64,000 nt of DNA from Gaetbulibacter_B jejuensis (GTDB taxonomy: Bacteria > Bacteroidota > Bacteroidia > Flavobacteriales > Flavobacteriaceae). Made by a program: the position numbers and the translations under genes. The DNA lies in the NCBI RefSeq assembly GCF_039524015.1, contig NZ_BAAAGF010000002.1, positions 1-64,000 on the forward strand, read 5' to 3'. This document shows positions 1 through 7,886 of the stretch, piece by piece. The notes beneath the pieces were generated by a model that saw nothing but the letters and a program-made list of their open reading frames with translations, did no database searches and was not told where the DNA came from. The stretch's first letter is position 1, and the number at the start of each line of letters is the position of its first letter.

Positions 1-127
1 AGGATGGGATGGAACCTACAATGGAAACCCAATGCCATCAAGTGATTACTGGTTTGTAGTAGAGTACGACGAACCAATTGGTGGGCAGAGAAAAGAGTTT
101 AAAGCTCACTTTACTTTGAAACGATAA
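1..127 (+). CDS. C-terminal end of a T9SS type B CTD (gliding-motility associated) protein, partial
   Basis: The open frame enters at the window edge and stops with TAA at 125-127. The 41 visible residues begin GWDGTYNGNPMPSSDYWF and end in HFTLKR, which is the end of the CHU_C / gliding motility-associated C-terminal domain (type B CTD) that sends large surface proteins through the type IX secretion system. Only the sorting signal is visible, so the function of the passenger is unknown; such proteins are usually long adhesins. A strong terminator follows. Confidence 0.85.
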   Translation, partial: GWDGTYNGNPMPSSDYWFVVEYDEPIGGQRKEFKAHFTLKR

Positions 128-141
128 ACCAAAGAAGTTTA

Positions 142-186
142 TAAAAAGAAAAGGCTGAATTTTTATTCAGCCTTTTTCTTTTTTAT
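142..186. terminator. Bidirectional intrinsic terminator
   Basis: AAGGCTGAAT pairs with ATTCAGCCTT around a short T loop, flanked by A-rich and T-rich tracts on the two sides, so it works in both directions. It lies between the convergent T9SS-cargo gene and the FadL-like gene. Confidence 0.9.
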
Positions 187-200
187 GTGTTATATACTTT

Positions 201-1718
201 CTATAAATTGAAAGCTAAAGATAAAGTTACGTTAGAGTTTTTAGAATCTAAAAGAGCTGCATTTGTAAGACCAACACTATAGAATTGATGGTTAATCTCT
301 CTGTCAGATTGATCAAAAGCTAAATCTAATTTTATATCACCAAAATTATATCCTAAACCTAGAGAATACCCAGTAAGATCACCATAAAAAGAATCATCTT
401 CGTATGGGCTTTCTTCAAAACGATAACCACCTCTAAAACTTATTTGCTTATATCTGTATTCTCCACCAAATCTATATGTAGATGCGGCTTTAAGTGTATT
501 ACTAATAATATCATTTTGAGCAGAAAAATAAGTATCAGAAGTTGGCTTGAATTTAGTGTTTGAGTAATCTTTTCTAGAATAATCAAAACTAATTAAACCT
601 TGCTCTCCAAAAACATAAGCTAAACTTCCTGTTAATTTACCAGGAGATTGTAATCTGTATCTTGGAAAAACATTAATAATAGCTGGGTTAATTACTTGAG
701 TGATGTTTGAACCTCCATCATTTCTAACTGTAGCAAGATATTGAGTAGTTTCTTCTTCAATACTAAACCAAGTAGGAGAGTTATAGGTTAATCCTACTCT
801 AAGTTCTTCTGTAAGCTTTGTAATCGCTCCTAACTGAAAAGAAAAACCAGTTCCTGTGGTGAATAGCGAATTTTCAAACCCAACTTCGTTAACCAAAGAT
901 CCTTCGTTTGAATTAAATTCATTCAAATAAGTGTATCGTTCATAATTGATGAAGTGAGTATTTAGGTTAAGACCTATATATAACTTGTCTTTAAATTGTG
1001 AAGCAAAGTTAAATGTAAACTTGCCATTATATCCAGTCGCAAGATAACTGTAATCGTGTTCAAAACTTCCAGGAGCAATATTTGAAAAATAAGAAGTGTT
1101 ATCATCAGTATCACTGTTTGGTTCAAGAATATAGGATTCATAACCTAAAAAAGCTTGTTGGTTATTAAAACCGTAAGCAGAGCCAATATCAGCATAAGCG
1201 TCAGTATAGCTTTCGCCTGCAAAGGCAGAAATTTCATCAAGCCTCAAACCATGTGCATAAGACAAAAAGTAAGAATCTATTGAATTTGTACTTGTTCCAG
1301 TTGCAAACCAATCGTTATCATAATTAGCAACTTTATCATAAGCAATACTAAATACAAACTTTCTCCATGGTGAATTTTGATTAGTGTTATTAAAAACAAA
1401 AGCAGCTCCAGTTTGATGAAGATCAAATTTAGAGTCAGATGAAGATCGCATTTCTCCAAAATAATTAACATCGTTGTTGGTGCTTAAAATGGAAACAGAA
1501 GCCGAAGCATGACTTCTAGTAAATACAGCTGCTCCTGCAGGATTTAAACTAACGGCAGACATATCTCCACCAAGAGCTCCAAAAGCTCCACTCATAGCTC
1601 TAAATCGCGCTGTTCCTTGAATTTCGTCTGAAGAATATCTCAACGCATCAGATATATCTTGAGCCATAACATTAGACATAGATAGTATGCCTATGAATAG
1701 TAAACTTAACTTTTTCAT
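201..1718 (-). CDS. OmpP1/FadL/TodX-family outer membrane protein
   Basis: 505 residues with a signal peptide ending near MAQD. The N-terminus DISDALRYS...GTARFRAMSGAFGALGGDMSAVSLNPAG is the hallmark of Bacteroidetes FadL-like barrels, whose family includes long-chain fatty acid and aromatic transporters. The rest alternates aromatic and polar residues as beta strands do and ends in a strand with terminal Leu, as outer-membrane barrels do. Substrate cannot be told from sequence. It is 31 bp downstream of the Ser/Arg-rich lipoprotein gene on the same strand, so the two may be cotranscribed. Confidence 0.85.
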   Translation of the reverse strand: MKKLSLLFIGILSMSNVMAQDISDALRYSSDEIQGTARFRAMSGAFGALGGDMSAVSLNPAGAAVFTRSHASASVSILSTNNDVNYFGEMRSSSDSKFDLHQTGAAFVFNNTNQNSPWRKFVFSIAYDKVANYDNDWFATGTSTNSIDSYFLSYAHGLRLDEISAFAGESYTDAYADIGSAYGFNNQQAFLGYESYILEPNSDTDDNTSYFSNIAPGSFEHDYSYLATGYNGKFTFNFASQFKDKLYIGLNLNTHFINYERYTYLNEFNSNEGSLVNEVGFENSLFTTGTGFSFQLGAITKLTEELRVGLTYNSPTWFSIEEETTQYLATVRNDGGSNITQVINPAIINVFPRYRLQSPGKLTGSLAYVFGEQGLISFDYSRKDYSNTKFKPTSDTYFSAQNDIISNTLKAASTYRFGGEYRYKQISFRGGYRFEESPYEDDSFYGDLTGYSLGLGYNFGDIKLDLAFDQSDREINHQFYSVGLTNAALLDSKNSNVTLSLAFNL

Positions 1719-1749
1719 ATCAATTTTTAATTTAATATTTTAGGGAATA

Positions 1750-2739
1750 TTATCGTCTTCTTCCAGATGAACCTCTGCTACCACTACTACGCGATGAAGA
1801 ACCAGAAGAGCTTCTTACTGAAGAACTTCTAGATGATGAATTTACTCTAGTTCTTGTCGATGAAGAGTTAACTCTTGTTCTTGTAGAATTTGATCTAGGT
1901 CTTACAGAGTTGTTAGATCTTGTATTAACTCTAGTTCTATTTGGCGTGATAGAACTATTTCTTCTCGTTGTAGAAGAATTTACTCTAGTTCTTGTAGTGG
2001 TACTTCTAGGTCTAGTTAATGTAGAACGATTGGTTCTCCCAATACGACTATTATTTATTACAGAATTAGAACGTCTAGAATTGTAAGCATTGTTAATTTG
2101 ACCACGTCTTGAGTTTACACGATTGTATGCATACCCATTTCGGTATCCATTGTAGTAGTATGGTCGATTGTAATAACCTCCATAATAGAAGCCATTGTAA
2201 TATGGGTTACCCCAAAACGAATTGTAGCCATAATATCCCCAGCCAGAGTTCCAAGCCCAATTGTTCCAACCCCAAGAATTCCATCCCCAAGTGTTCCATC
2301 TATTCCATGAATAAAAAGGTCTATTCCAACCCCAATAATTGTAGTAACCCCAATTATTCCATCCATAATTAGAATACACATTTATGGTGATGTTATCGCT
2401 ATCTTGTCCCCAACCAGCATATCCATTGTACTCATCGGTTGTATCTTCTTCTTCAGTGTAATTTCCTTCGTAAGATTCAATATCTGTGAATATTATATTT
2501 TCCTCAGGAATGCTTTCGTATTGTTGAGATTTTTCAGCAAAATAATTTTTGTAGTAGCTGCCGCTAGCGCTTGTAGTTTCTTGATAAGTGTCTTCTTCAT
2601 AAACAACTCCATCAGAATTGTATATACCATCATTGTCATAACCAACATATTGGTATGAACCACAAGAAGCTAAAACAAAAGCAAAGCTTAGTGCAACAAA
2701 AAATGGCAATTTTGATATGATGTAATTTTTAAATTGCAT
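1750..2739 (-). CDS. Lipoprotein with aromatic/Asn-rich core and Ser/Arg-rich tail
   Basis: 329 residues. A signal peptide ends in the lipobox LASC, with the modified Cys at about 26. Three compositional blocks follow: an acidic Tyr/Glu stretch (about 28-110), a Trp/Tyr/Asn/Gly-rich block (about 115-205) with repeated WGWN and YYNG motifs, and a C-terminal tail (about 210-329) almost entirely Ser, Arg, Thr and Asn with the motif TRTRVNSS repeated. No enzymatic domain is recognisable. Similar low-complexity proteins next to proS in other flavobacteria are often mislabelled vitellogenin-like. It is divergent from proS. Function unknown; a surface or envelope structural role is a guess. Confidence 0.75.
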   Translation of the reverse strand: MQFKNYIISKLPFFVALSFAFVLASCGSYQYVGYDNDGIYNSDGVVYEEDTYQETTSASGSYYKNYFAEKSQQYESIPEENIIFTDIESYEGNYTEEEDTTDEYNGYAGWGQDSDNITINVYSNYGWNNWGYYNYWGWNRPFYSWNRWNTWGWNSWGWNNWAWNSGWGYYGYNSFWGNPYYNGFYYGGYYNRPYYYNGYRNGYAYNRVNSRRGQINNAYNSRRSNSVINNSRIGRTNRSTLTRPRSTTTRTRVNSSTTRRNSSITPNRTRVNTRSNNSVRPRSNSTRTRVNSSSTRTRVNSSSRSSSVRSSSGSSSRSSGSRGSSGRRR

Positions 2740-2754
2740 AACTGTATAATTTTA

Positions 2755-2785
2755 TTGTTGAACATTACAAAAATAGTTAGTTTTG
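2755..2785 (+). promoter_or_regulatory. Putative proS promoter (Bacteroidetes type)
   Basis: TTG at 2755-2757, a 20-nt spacer, then TAGTTTTG at 2778-2785 matches the TTG-N19-TAnnTTTG consensus. An inverted repeat AAAAATAGTT/AACTATTTTT (2769-2798) covers the -7 region. Confidence 0.5.
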
Positions 2786-2811
2786 TTGAACTATTTTTTT
2801 ATTTAACATAC

Positions 2812-2826
2812 GCACAATTTTTGTGC
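2812..2826. promoter_or_regulatory. 15-bp palindrome in the proS 5' leader
   Basis: GCACAA-TTT-TTGTGC is a perfect inverted repeat with a 3-nt centre, ending 13 nt before the proS start codon. It could be a DNA operator or a small RNA hairpin affecting initiation. No regulator is implied by context. Confidence 0.35.
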
Positions 2827-2839
2827 CAAAATACTTACA

Positions 2840-4318
2840 ATGAGCAAAAATCTCACAAGTAGAGCAGAAGATTATTCTAAATGGTATAACGAATTGGTCG
2901 TAAAGGCTGATATGGCTGAGAATTCAGCAGTTAGAGGATGCATGGTTATAAAACCATATGGATATGCAATATGGGAAAAAATGCAAGCTGAATTAGATAG
3001 AATGTTTAAAGAAACAGGTCATCAAAACGCATATTTTCCACTATTTGTACCTAAAAGTTTATTTGAAGCTGAAGAAAAGAATGCCGAAGGGTTTGCAAAA
3101 GAATGTGCTGTTGTAACACATTATAGATTACAAAATGACCCTGATAATGAAGGAAAATTAAGGGTCGATCCAGAAGCGAGATTAGAAGAAGAATTAGTTG
3201 TGCGTCCAACTAGTGAAGCAATTATATGGAACACCTATAAAGGTTGGATTCAAAGCTATAGAGACTTACCTATACTTATTAACCAATGGGCAAATGTTGT
3301 ACGTTGGGAAATGCGTACACGTTTGTTTTTGCGTACTGCAGAATTTTTGTGGCAAGAAGGACATACAGCTCACGCAACAGAAGCAGAAGCATTAGCTGAA
3401 GCCGAACAAATGAACAATGTGTATGCTGAATTTGCTGAAAACTTTATGGCTATTCCAGTTATTAAAGGATTAAAGACCGAAAGCGAACGTTTTGCTGGAG
3501 CAGTAGAAACTTATTGTATTGAAGCTTTAATGCAAGATGGTAAGGCTTTACAAGCAGGAACATCGCATTTTCTTGGGCAAAACTTTGCAAAAGCATTTGA
3601 TGTAAAGTTTACAAATAATGAAGGAAAGCTAGACTATGTTTGGGCTACTTCTTGGGGAGTGTCTACACGTTTAATGGGAGCTTTAATAATGACACATAGT
3701 GATGATAAAGGTTTGGTTTTACCTCCTAATTTAGCACCAACACAAGTGGTTATTGTTCCTATATATAAAAATGATGAGCAGTTAAAACAGATTTCTGATC
3801 TAGCAAATACTATAAAAAACGATTTAAAAGCTTTAGGAGTAAGCTGCAAGTTTGATGGAAGAGAAACACATAGACCAGGAGCAAAATTTGCTCAGCATGA
3901 ATTACAAGGTGTTCCTCTGCGAATTGCTATTGGACCTAAAGATTTAGAAAATGGAACTGTTGAATTAGCCAGAAGAGACACTTTAACAAAAGAAATTGTA
4001 AACCTTGATGGTTTACCTACTTTAATCTCAAAATTACTAGTTACCATACAAGAAGAATTATTTAATAAAGCTTTAAATTTTAGAAATAGTCATATCACAA
4101 AAGTTGAGACGTTTGATGAGTTTAAAGACGTTTTAGAGAATAAAACAGGTTTTATATCAGCGCATTGGGATGGAACTCCTGAAACAGAGCAAAAAATTAA
4201 GGAGTTAACAAAAGCAACAATTAGATGTATTCCTCAAGATGGAGAAGAAGAGGCTGGAGTATGCGTATTTACTGGTAACCCATCAAAAAGAAGAGTGCTA
4301 TTTGCAAAGGCATATTAA
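2840..4318 (+). CDS. proS: Prolyl-tRNA synthetase
   Basis: 492 residues, the compact archaeal/eukaryotic-type ProRS without the bacterial editing insertion, which is usual in Bacteroidetes. It charges tRNA-Pro with proline. Class II motifs are visible: VVRPTSEAIIW near 120, RTRLFLRTAEFLWQEGHTAH near 155-175, and the motif 3 region ending in GLVLPPNLAP near 290. The anticodon-binding domain and the C-terminal domain follow and end in the usual KAY. The ATG start gives MSKNLTSRAEDYS, as in relatives. Confidence 0.97.
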   Translation: MSKNLTSRAEDYSKWYNELVVKADMAENSAVRGCMVIKPYGYAIWEKMQAELDRMFKETGHQNAYFPLFVPKSLFEAEEKNAEGFAKECAVVTHYRLQNDPDNEGKLRVDPEARLEEELVVRPTSEAIIWNTYKGWIQSYRDLPILINQWANVVRWEMRTRLFLRTAEFLWQEGHTAHATEAEALAEAEQMNNVYAEFAENFMAIPVIKGLKTESERFAGAVETYCIEALMQDGKALQAGTSHFLGQNFAKAFDVKFTNNEGKLDYVWATSWGVSTRLMGALIMTHSDDKGLVLPPNLAPTQVVIVPIYKNDEQLKQISDLANTIKNDLKALGVSCKFDGRETHRPGAKFAQHELQGVPLRIAIGPKDLENGTVELARRDTLTKEIVNLDGLPTLISKLLVTIQEELFNKALNFRNSHITKVETFDEFKDVLENKTGFISAHWDGTPETEQKIKELTKATIRCIPQDGEEEAGVCVFTGNPSKRRVLFAKAY

Positions 4319-4346
4319 TTTTTTTTGAAAAAAAATTGATTAGCTA

Positions 4347-4376
4347 TTGCAACATTTAAAAATAGTTGTATTTTTG
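4347..4376 (+). promoter_or_regulatory. Promoter for tRNA-Glu and rpsT
   Basis: TTG (4347-4349), exactly 19 nt, then TATTTTTG (4369-4376) is a textbook Bacteroidetes sigma-ABfr promoter. The predicted start is about 80 nt before the tRNA, leaving a long 5' leader. Confidence 0.75.
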
Positions 4377-4462
4377 CATCCGCAATGAGGAAATTGCATG
4401 TTCATTTAAAGATTGTTGCATATTTAAATTTTATAATTAAATTTGTGCTTTCAAAATTTAAT

Positions 4463-4534
4463 GGCCCGTTCGTCTATCGGCTAGGACGCCAGGTTTTCAT
4501 CCTGGTAAGAGGGGTTCGATTCCCCTACGGGCTA
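4463..4534 (+). tRNA. tRNA-Glu (anticodon TTC)
   Basis: A 72-nt cloverleaf: acceptor arms GGCCCGT and ACGGGCT, anticodon stem CCAGG/CCTGG with loop TTTTCAT and anticodon TTC at 4496-4498, T arm GGGG TTCGATT CCCC, discriminator A. CCA is not encoded. rpsT begins 26 bp downstream without a terminator, so both are probably on one transcript. Confidence 0.97.
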
Positions 4535-4560
4535 CAATTTTTTAATAAGGAAAAAGTAAA

Positions 4561-4812
4561 ATGGCAAATCATAAGTCAGCATTAAAAAGAATAAGAAGTA
4601 ACGAAGCAAAGCGTTTAACTAACAGGTATCAGCATAAAACTACACGTAATGCTATTAAGAAATTACGTGAAATGGAAACAGCTAAAGATGCTCAGGATTT
4701 TTATCCTACAGTAGTTTCTATGATTGATAAGTTAGCTAAGAAAAATGTTATTCATGCAAACAAAGCAGCTAACTTAAAATCAGGTTTAGCTAAGCATGTA
4801 GCTTCTCTATAA
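4561..4812 (+). CDS. rpsT: 30S ribosomal protein S20
   Basis: 83 residues, highly basic, beginning MANHKSALKRIRSNEAKR, the conserved N-terminus of S20. It binds 16S rRNA early in 30S assembly. It follows tRNA-Glu and precedes a strong terminator, forming a short tRNA-rpsT transcription unit. Confidence 0.97.
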   Translation: MANHKSALKRIRSNEAKRLTNRYQHKTTRNAIKKLREMETAKDAQDFYPTVVSMIDKLAKKNVIHANKAANLKSGLAKHVASL

Positions 4813-4838
4813 GAAGAATTACTATTAAAAGATATTTT

Positions 4839-4868
4839 AAAAGCCTTTTCATTGAAAAGGCTTTTTTT
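4839..4868 (+). terminator. rpsT terminator
   Basis: AAAAGCCTTTTC and GAAAAGGCTTTT pair around a 3-nt loop, followed by a run of T. Confidence 0.9.
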
Positions 4869-4902
4869 ATTGATTAAGTTTACAGTTACTATAAAGCAAA
4901 TA

Positions 4903-4932
4903 AAAAACCCATGGAAAACTCCATGGGTTTTT
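4903..4932 (-). terminator. rho terminator
   Basis: AAACCCATGGA pairs with TCCATGGGTTT around a short loop with flanking A and T tracts. It lies 29 bp after the rho stop and converges with the rpsT terminator. Confidence 0.85.
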
Positions 4933-4960
4933 AATATTTTATTATTAGGGTCTTTATTTA

Positions 4961-6640
4961 TTAACCATTCATAGAGATTAAAAACTCTTCATTGTTTTTG
5001 GTTTGTTTAAAACGCTCGTTAATAAACTCCATTGCTTCAACAGGATTCATGTCTGCTAGGTATTTTCGCATTACCCACATTCTTTGAATGGTATTGTCAT
5101 CAAGTAATAAGTCGTCACGACGTGTACTTGAAGATGTAAGATCAATAGCAGGGAAAATTCTACGGTTAGATATTTTTCTATCTAATTGCAATTCCATGTT
5201 TCCTGTACCTTTAAACTCTTCAAAAATTACTTCATCCATTTTTGAACCAGTTTCGGTAAGTGCTGTAGCTATAATTGTTAATGAACCTCCATTTTCAATA
5301 TTTCTAGCAGCTCCAAAGAATCTTTTCGGTCTATGTAATGCATTAGCATCAACACCACCACTTAATATTTTACCTGATGCAGGTTGAACAGTGTTGTATG
5401 CTCTTGCCAAACGAGTAATCGAATCTAAAAGGATTACAACATCGTGTCCACACTCGACTAATCGTTTAGCTTTTTCAAGGACTATGTTAGCGATTTTTAC
5501 ATGTTCGTGAGCTTCTTTATCAAAAGTTGAAGCAATAACTTCGCCACGAACATTACGTTGCATGTCTGTTACTTCTTCAGGACGCTCATCGATAAGTAAA
5601 ATCATTTGATATACTTCAGGATGATTTGCAGCAATAGCATTTGCAACATCTTTAAGAAGCATAGTTTTACCAGTTTTAGGTTGTGAAACAATCATACCAC
5701 GTTGTCCTTTTCCAATAGGAGAGAACAAATCCATAATTCTGGTTGAAATAGTACTTTGCTTTTCAGCGATATTAAATTTTTCCTGAGGGAATAGAGGGGT
5801 TAAGTGCTCAAAAGATACTCTGTCTCTTACAACTTCGGGTTTTTGACCATTTATTTTACTCACTTTAATAAGAGGGAAATATTTTTCACCTTCTTTAGGA
5901 GGTCTTACATGACCTAAAACTGTATCTCCAGTTTTTAATCCAAATAATCTAATTTGAGATTGAGATACATAAATATCATCAGGAGATGATAAATAGTTGT
6001 AGTCAGAAGAGCGTAAAAACCCATATCCATCTTGCATGATGTCAAGTACACCCTCACTTTGTATTATAGCATCAAACTCAAAATCTGGTTCTCTATAACG
6101 GTTACGGTTGTCTTTATTACCGTTATTCCCATTATTGTTATTGGAATTGTTATTTTGGTTATTGTCTTTAGAGCGCTGTTGCTTATTGTTGGTGTTGTCT
6201 TTTTGAGCTTGCTGTTTGTTGTTAGCGCTGTCTTTTTGAGTTTGCTGTTTTTGGTTCGAGTTGTCTTTTTGAGACTGTCTTTTATTGTCTTTCGCAGTAG
6301 GTTTTTGGTTGTCTTTACTGTTATTGTTATTGCTGTTCTCTTTTTTAGACTCAGAAAACTCTATTTTTTGCTGCTCCTTAGACTGTTGATCGGCAGGTTT
6401 TTTTTGAATTCTCTGCCTTGGTTGTCTAGGTTTTCTTTCGGTAGTTTTTTTGCTTTTACTGCTCTCGTTAGATGCTGGAGCCTCATTTTTAAGAGCATCA
6501 GGGTTTGCAGCCTGATAATCTAGTATTTGATATACTAAATCCAATTTTTTTAATGAACGGTATTTAGGAACGTTCAGTTTTTGAGCTATTTCCTGTAACT
6601 CAGAAAGCTTTTTTTCTTTTAATTGCGAAATTTCAAACAT
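4961..6640 (-). CDS. rho: Transcription termination factor Rho with disordered insertion
   Basis: 559 residues; E. coli Rho is 419. Order: SAP-like Rho_N domain (1-48), a disordered insertion (about 50-188) made of Asn, Gln, Lys and Ser with repeated KDNxNNKQQ units, a cold-shock RNA-binding domain (about 190-265), and the hexameric helicase ATPase. The Walker A loop is QPKTGKT near 320, Walker B VVILLDSITR near 400, and the Q-loop region VDANALHRPKRFFGAARN follows. Such insertions are typical of Bacteroidetes Rho; one in Bacteroides thetaiotaomicron is reported to drive condensate formation. Antisense frames across the insertion are shadows of its low complexity. Confidence 0.97.
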   Translation of the reverse strand: MFEISQLKEKKLSELQEIAQKLNVPKYRSLKKLDLVYQILDYQAANPDALKNEAPASNESSKSKKTTERKPRQPRQRIQKKPADQQSKEQQKIEFSESKKENSNNNNSKDNQKPTAKDNKRQSQKDNSNQKQQTQKDSANNKQQAQKDNTNNKQQRSKDNNQNNNSNNNNGNNGNKDNRNRYREPDFEFDAIIQSEGVLDIMQDGYGFLRSSDYNYLSSPDDIYVSQSQIRLFGLKTGDTVLGHVRPPKEGEKYFPLIKVSKINGQKPEVVRDRVSFEHLTPLFPQEKFNIAEKQSTISTRIMDLFSPIGKGQRGMIVSQPKTGKTMLLKDVANAIAANHPEVYQMILLIDERPEEVTDMQRNVRGEVIASTFDKEAHEHVKIANIVLEKAKRLVECGHDVVILLDSITRLARAYNTVQPASGKILSGGVDANALHRPKRFFGAARNIENGGSLTIIATALTETGSKMDEVIFEEFKGTGNMELQLDRKISNRRIFPAIDLTSSSTRRDDLLLDDNTIQRMWVMRKYLADMNPVEAMEFINERFKQTKNNEEFLISMNG

Positions 6641-6825
6641 GTATGTTTATTGAATAATTTTTATTGAATAGATTTAATCTGAATATTCTCTATTTTGAAA
6701 TAAAAGGGAAAAACTAGAAAAAAATCTTGAAGATTAATAACCTGAAACTGTTGTGTGTAACAAATTACTACTGCAATAATACAATTTTATTTTAAAAACA
6801 AGTATATGTTTTAAAAAGAAACTAC

Positions 6826-6833
6826 TAATTTTG
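6826..6833 (+). promoter_or_regulatory. Putative -7 element for the DUF4293 gene
   Basis: TAATTTTG matches TAnnTTTG and sits 23 nt before the start codon. No clear -33 TTG is at the right spacing, so support is modest. The rest of the 216-bp gap to rho shows nothing else convincing. Confidence 0.35.
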
Positions 6834-6856
6834 TGCTTTAAATTTTAAAAAAGTAG

Positions 6857-7267
6857 ATGCTTCAACGTATTCAAACTGTTTATTTATTAATTTCTGCTGG
6901 TATCTCAGCTGGTCTAATATTTGTTTTTCATTTATGGACTAATGCTTCGGATGTGCTGGTTTTTGTAAAAGACAACAATCTTTATTTAGGTTTGTTTTTG
7001 GCTTCAGCTTTTTTATCTTTGGTTTCAATATTTAGATATAAAAATAGGAAGTCGCAATTTGTTTTGGGACGACTTAACATCATATTAAACTTTATTTTAT
7101 TAGGATTATTTGTATATCAATCGCTAAACTTATCTGGAGAAGCTGATGTTTCTGAGAAAGGTATTGGGATTCTTCTACCTATTTTTTCTATCGTATTTTT
7201 GGTTTTAGCCAATAAAGCCATCAAAAAGGATGAAGATCTTGTAAAATCTGTGGATAGATTACGATAA
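6857..7267 (+). CDS. DUF4293 membrane protein
   Basis: 136 residues beginning MLQRIQTVYLLISAGISAG, the conserved N-terminus of DUF4293. Four hydrophobic segments (about 7-28, 41-58, 72-90, 103-120) predict a small inner-membrane protein. The family commonly sits divergent from rho in Bacteroidetes, as here. No biochemical role is established. It ends in a charged KKDEDLVKSVDRLR tail. Confidence 0.8.
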   Translation: MLQRIQTVYLLISAGISAGLIFVFHLWTNASDVLVFVKDNNLYLGLFLASAFLSLVSIFRYKNRKSQFVLGRLNIILNFILLGLFVYQSLNLSGEADVSEKGIGILLPIFSIVFLVLANKAIKKDEDLVKSVDRLR

Positions 7268-7295
7268 ACCTTATATCTTAATTAATTTAGTGCGT

Positions 7296-7327
7296 AAGCC
7301 CAAGGTGAAGATCTTGGGCTTTTTTTA
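7296..7327 (+). terminator. Terminator after the DUF4293 gene
   Basis: AAGCCCAAG pairs with CTTGGGCTT around an 8-nt loop, followed by seven T. It also overlaps the 3' end of the convergent phosphoesterase gene. Confidence 0.88.
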
Positions 7328-7816
7328 TCGCTTTAACTCAATAACTTCTAGGTTATCAATTTTTTCTCCATCAATAGTAAAACGAAGCATTGTTCGTACT
7401 TTATGAAAACCGTGTTTGCCAACTGCACCAGGATTCATATGCAATATATTGAGTTTTTTATCAGGCATTACTTTTAAAATATGTGAATGTCCACAAATAA
7501 ACAGATTAGGCGGATTGTTGTAAATTTCAGGTTTTACCCGTGGATTATATCTGCTAGGATAACCACCAATATGAGTTATCCATACATCAACATCCTCACA
7601 CATAAACCTATTATGCTCAGGAAATTCAACTCTAGCTTTAGCGTCATCAATATTACCATATACAGCTCGTAAAGGTTTAAGTGCTTTAATGGCATCAGTA
7701 ACACTTAAGTCACCAATATCACCAGCATGCCAAACCTCGTCGGCTTGTTTTACATATTTTAAAATGGTGTCGTCAATGTGACTATGTGTGTCTGAAAGTA
7801 GAAGAATTTTCTTCAT
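7325..7816 (-). CDS. YfcE/MJ0936-family metallophosphoesterase
   Basis: 163 residues. The metal-binding motifs of calcineurin-like phosphoesterases appear in order: SDTHSH (8-13), HAGDIGD (about 30-36), YGNID (about 53-57), HIGG and GHSH (about 109-112). The family hydrolyses phosphodiesters with Mn2+ or similar metals in the cytoplasm; the natural substrate is unsettled. There is no signal peptide. Confidence 0.85.
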   Translation of the reverse strand: MKKILLLSDTHSHIDDTILKYVKQADEVWHAGDIGDLSVTDAIKALKPLRAVYGNIDDAKARVEFPEHNRFMCEDVDVWITHIGGYPSRYNPRVKPEIYNNPPNLFICGHSHILKVMPDKKLNILHMNPGAVGKHGFHKVRTMLRFTIDGEKIDNLEVIELKR

Positions 7817-7886
7817 ATAATGTTAATGTAAAATGTTAACTCAGAAAACTAATTATCTTTGTCATTTACAAAAGTAGAAGTTTCCA

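Noticed and set aside
2109..2658. Open frames on both strands over the aromatic-rich lipoprotein
   Set aside because: Cys/Ser/Asn-rich or Ile/Gly-rich products with no start context; shadows of repetitive coding sequence.
4316..4337. AATTTTTTTTGAAAAAAAATT as proS terminator
   Set aside because: Only A-T pairs with a 1-nt loop; too weak to call a terminator.
6032..6523. 163-codon frame opposite rho
   Set aside because: It lies antisense to the Asn/Gln/Lys-rich insertion of Rho; its Val/Leu/Phe-rich product is the expected shadow of low-complexity codons.
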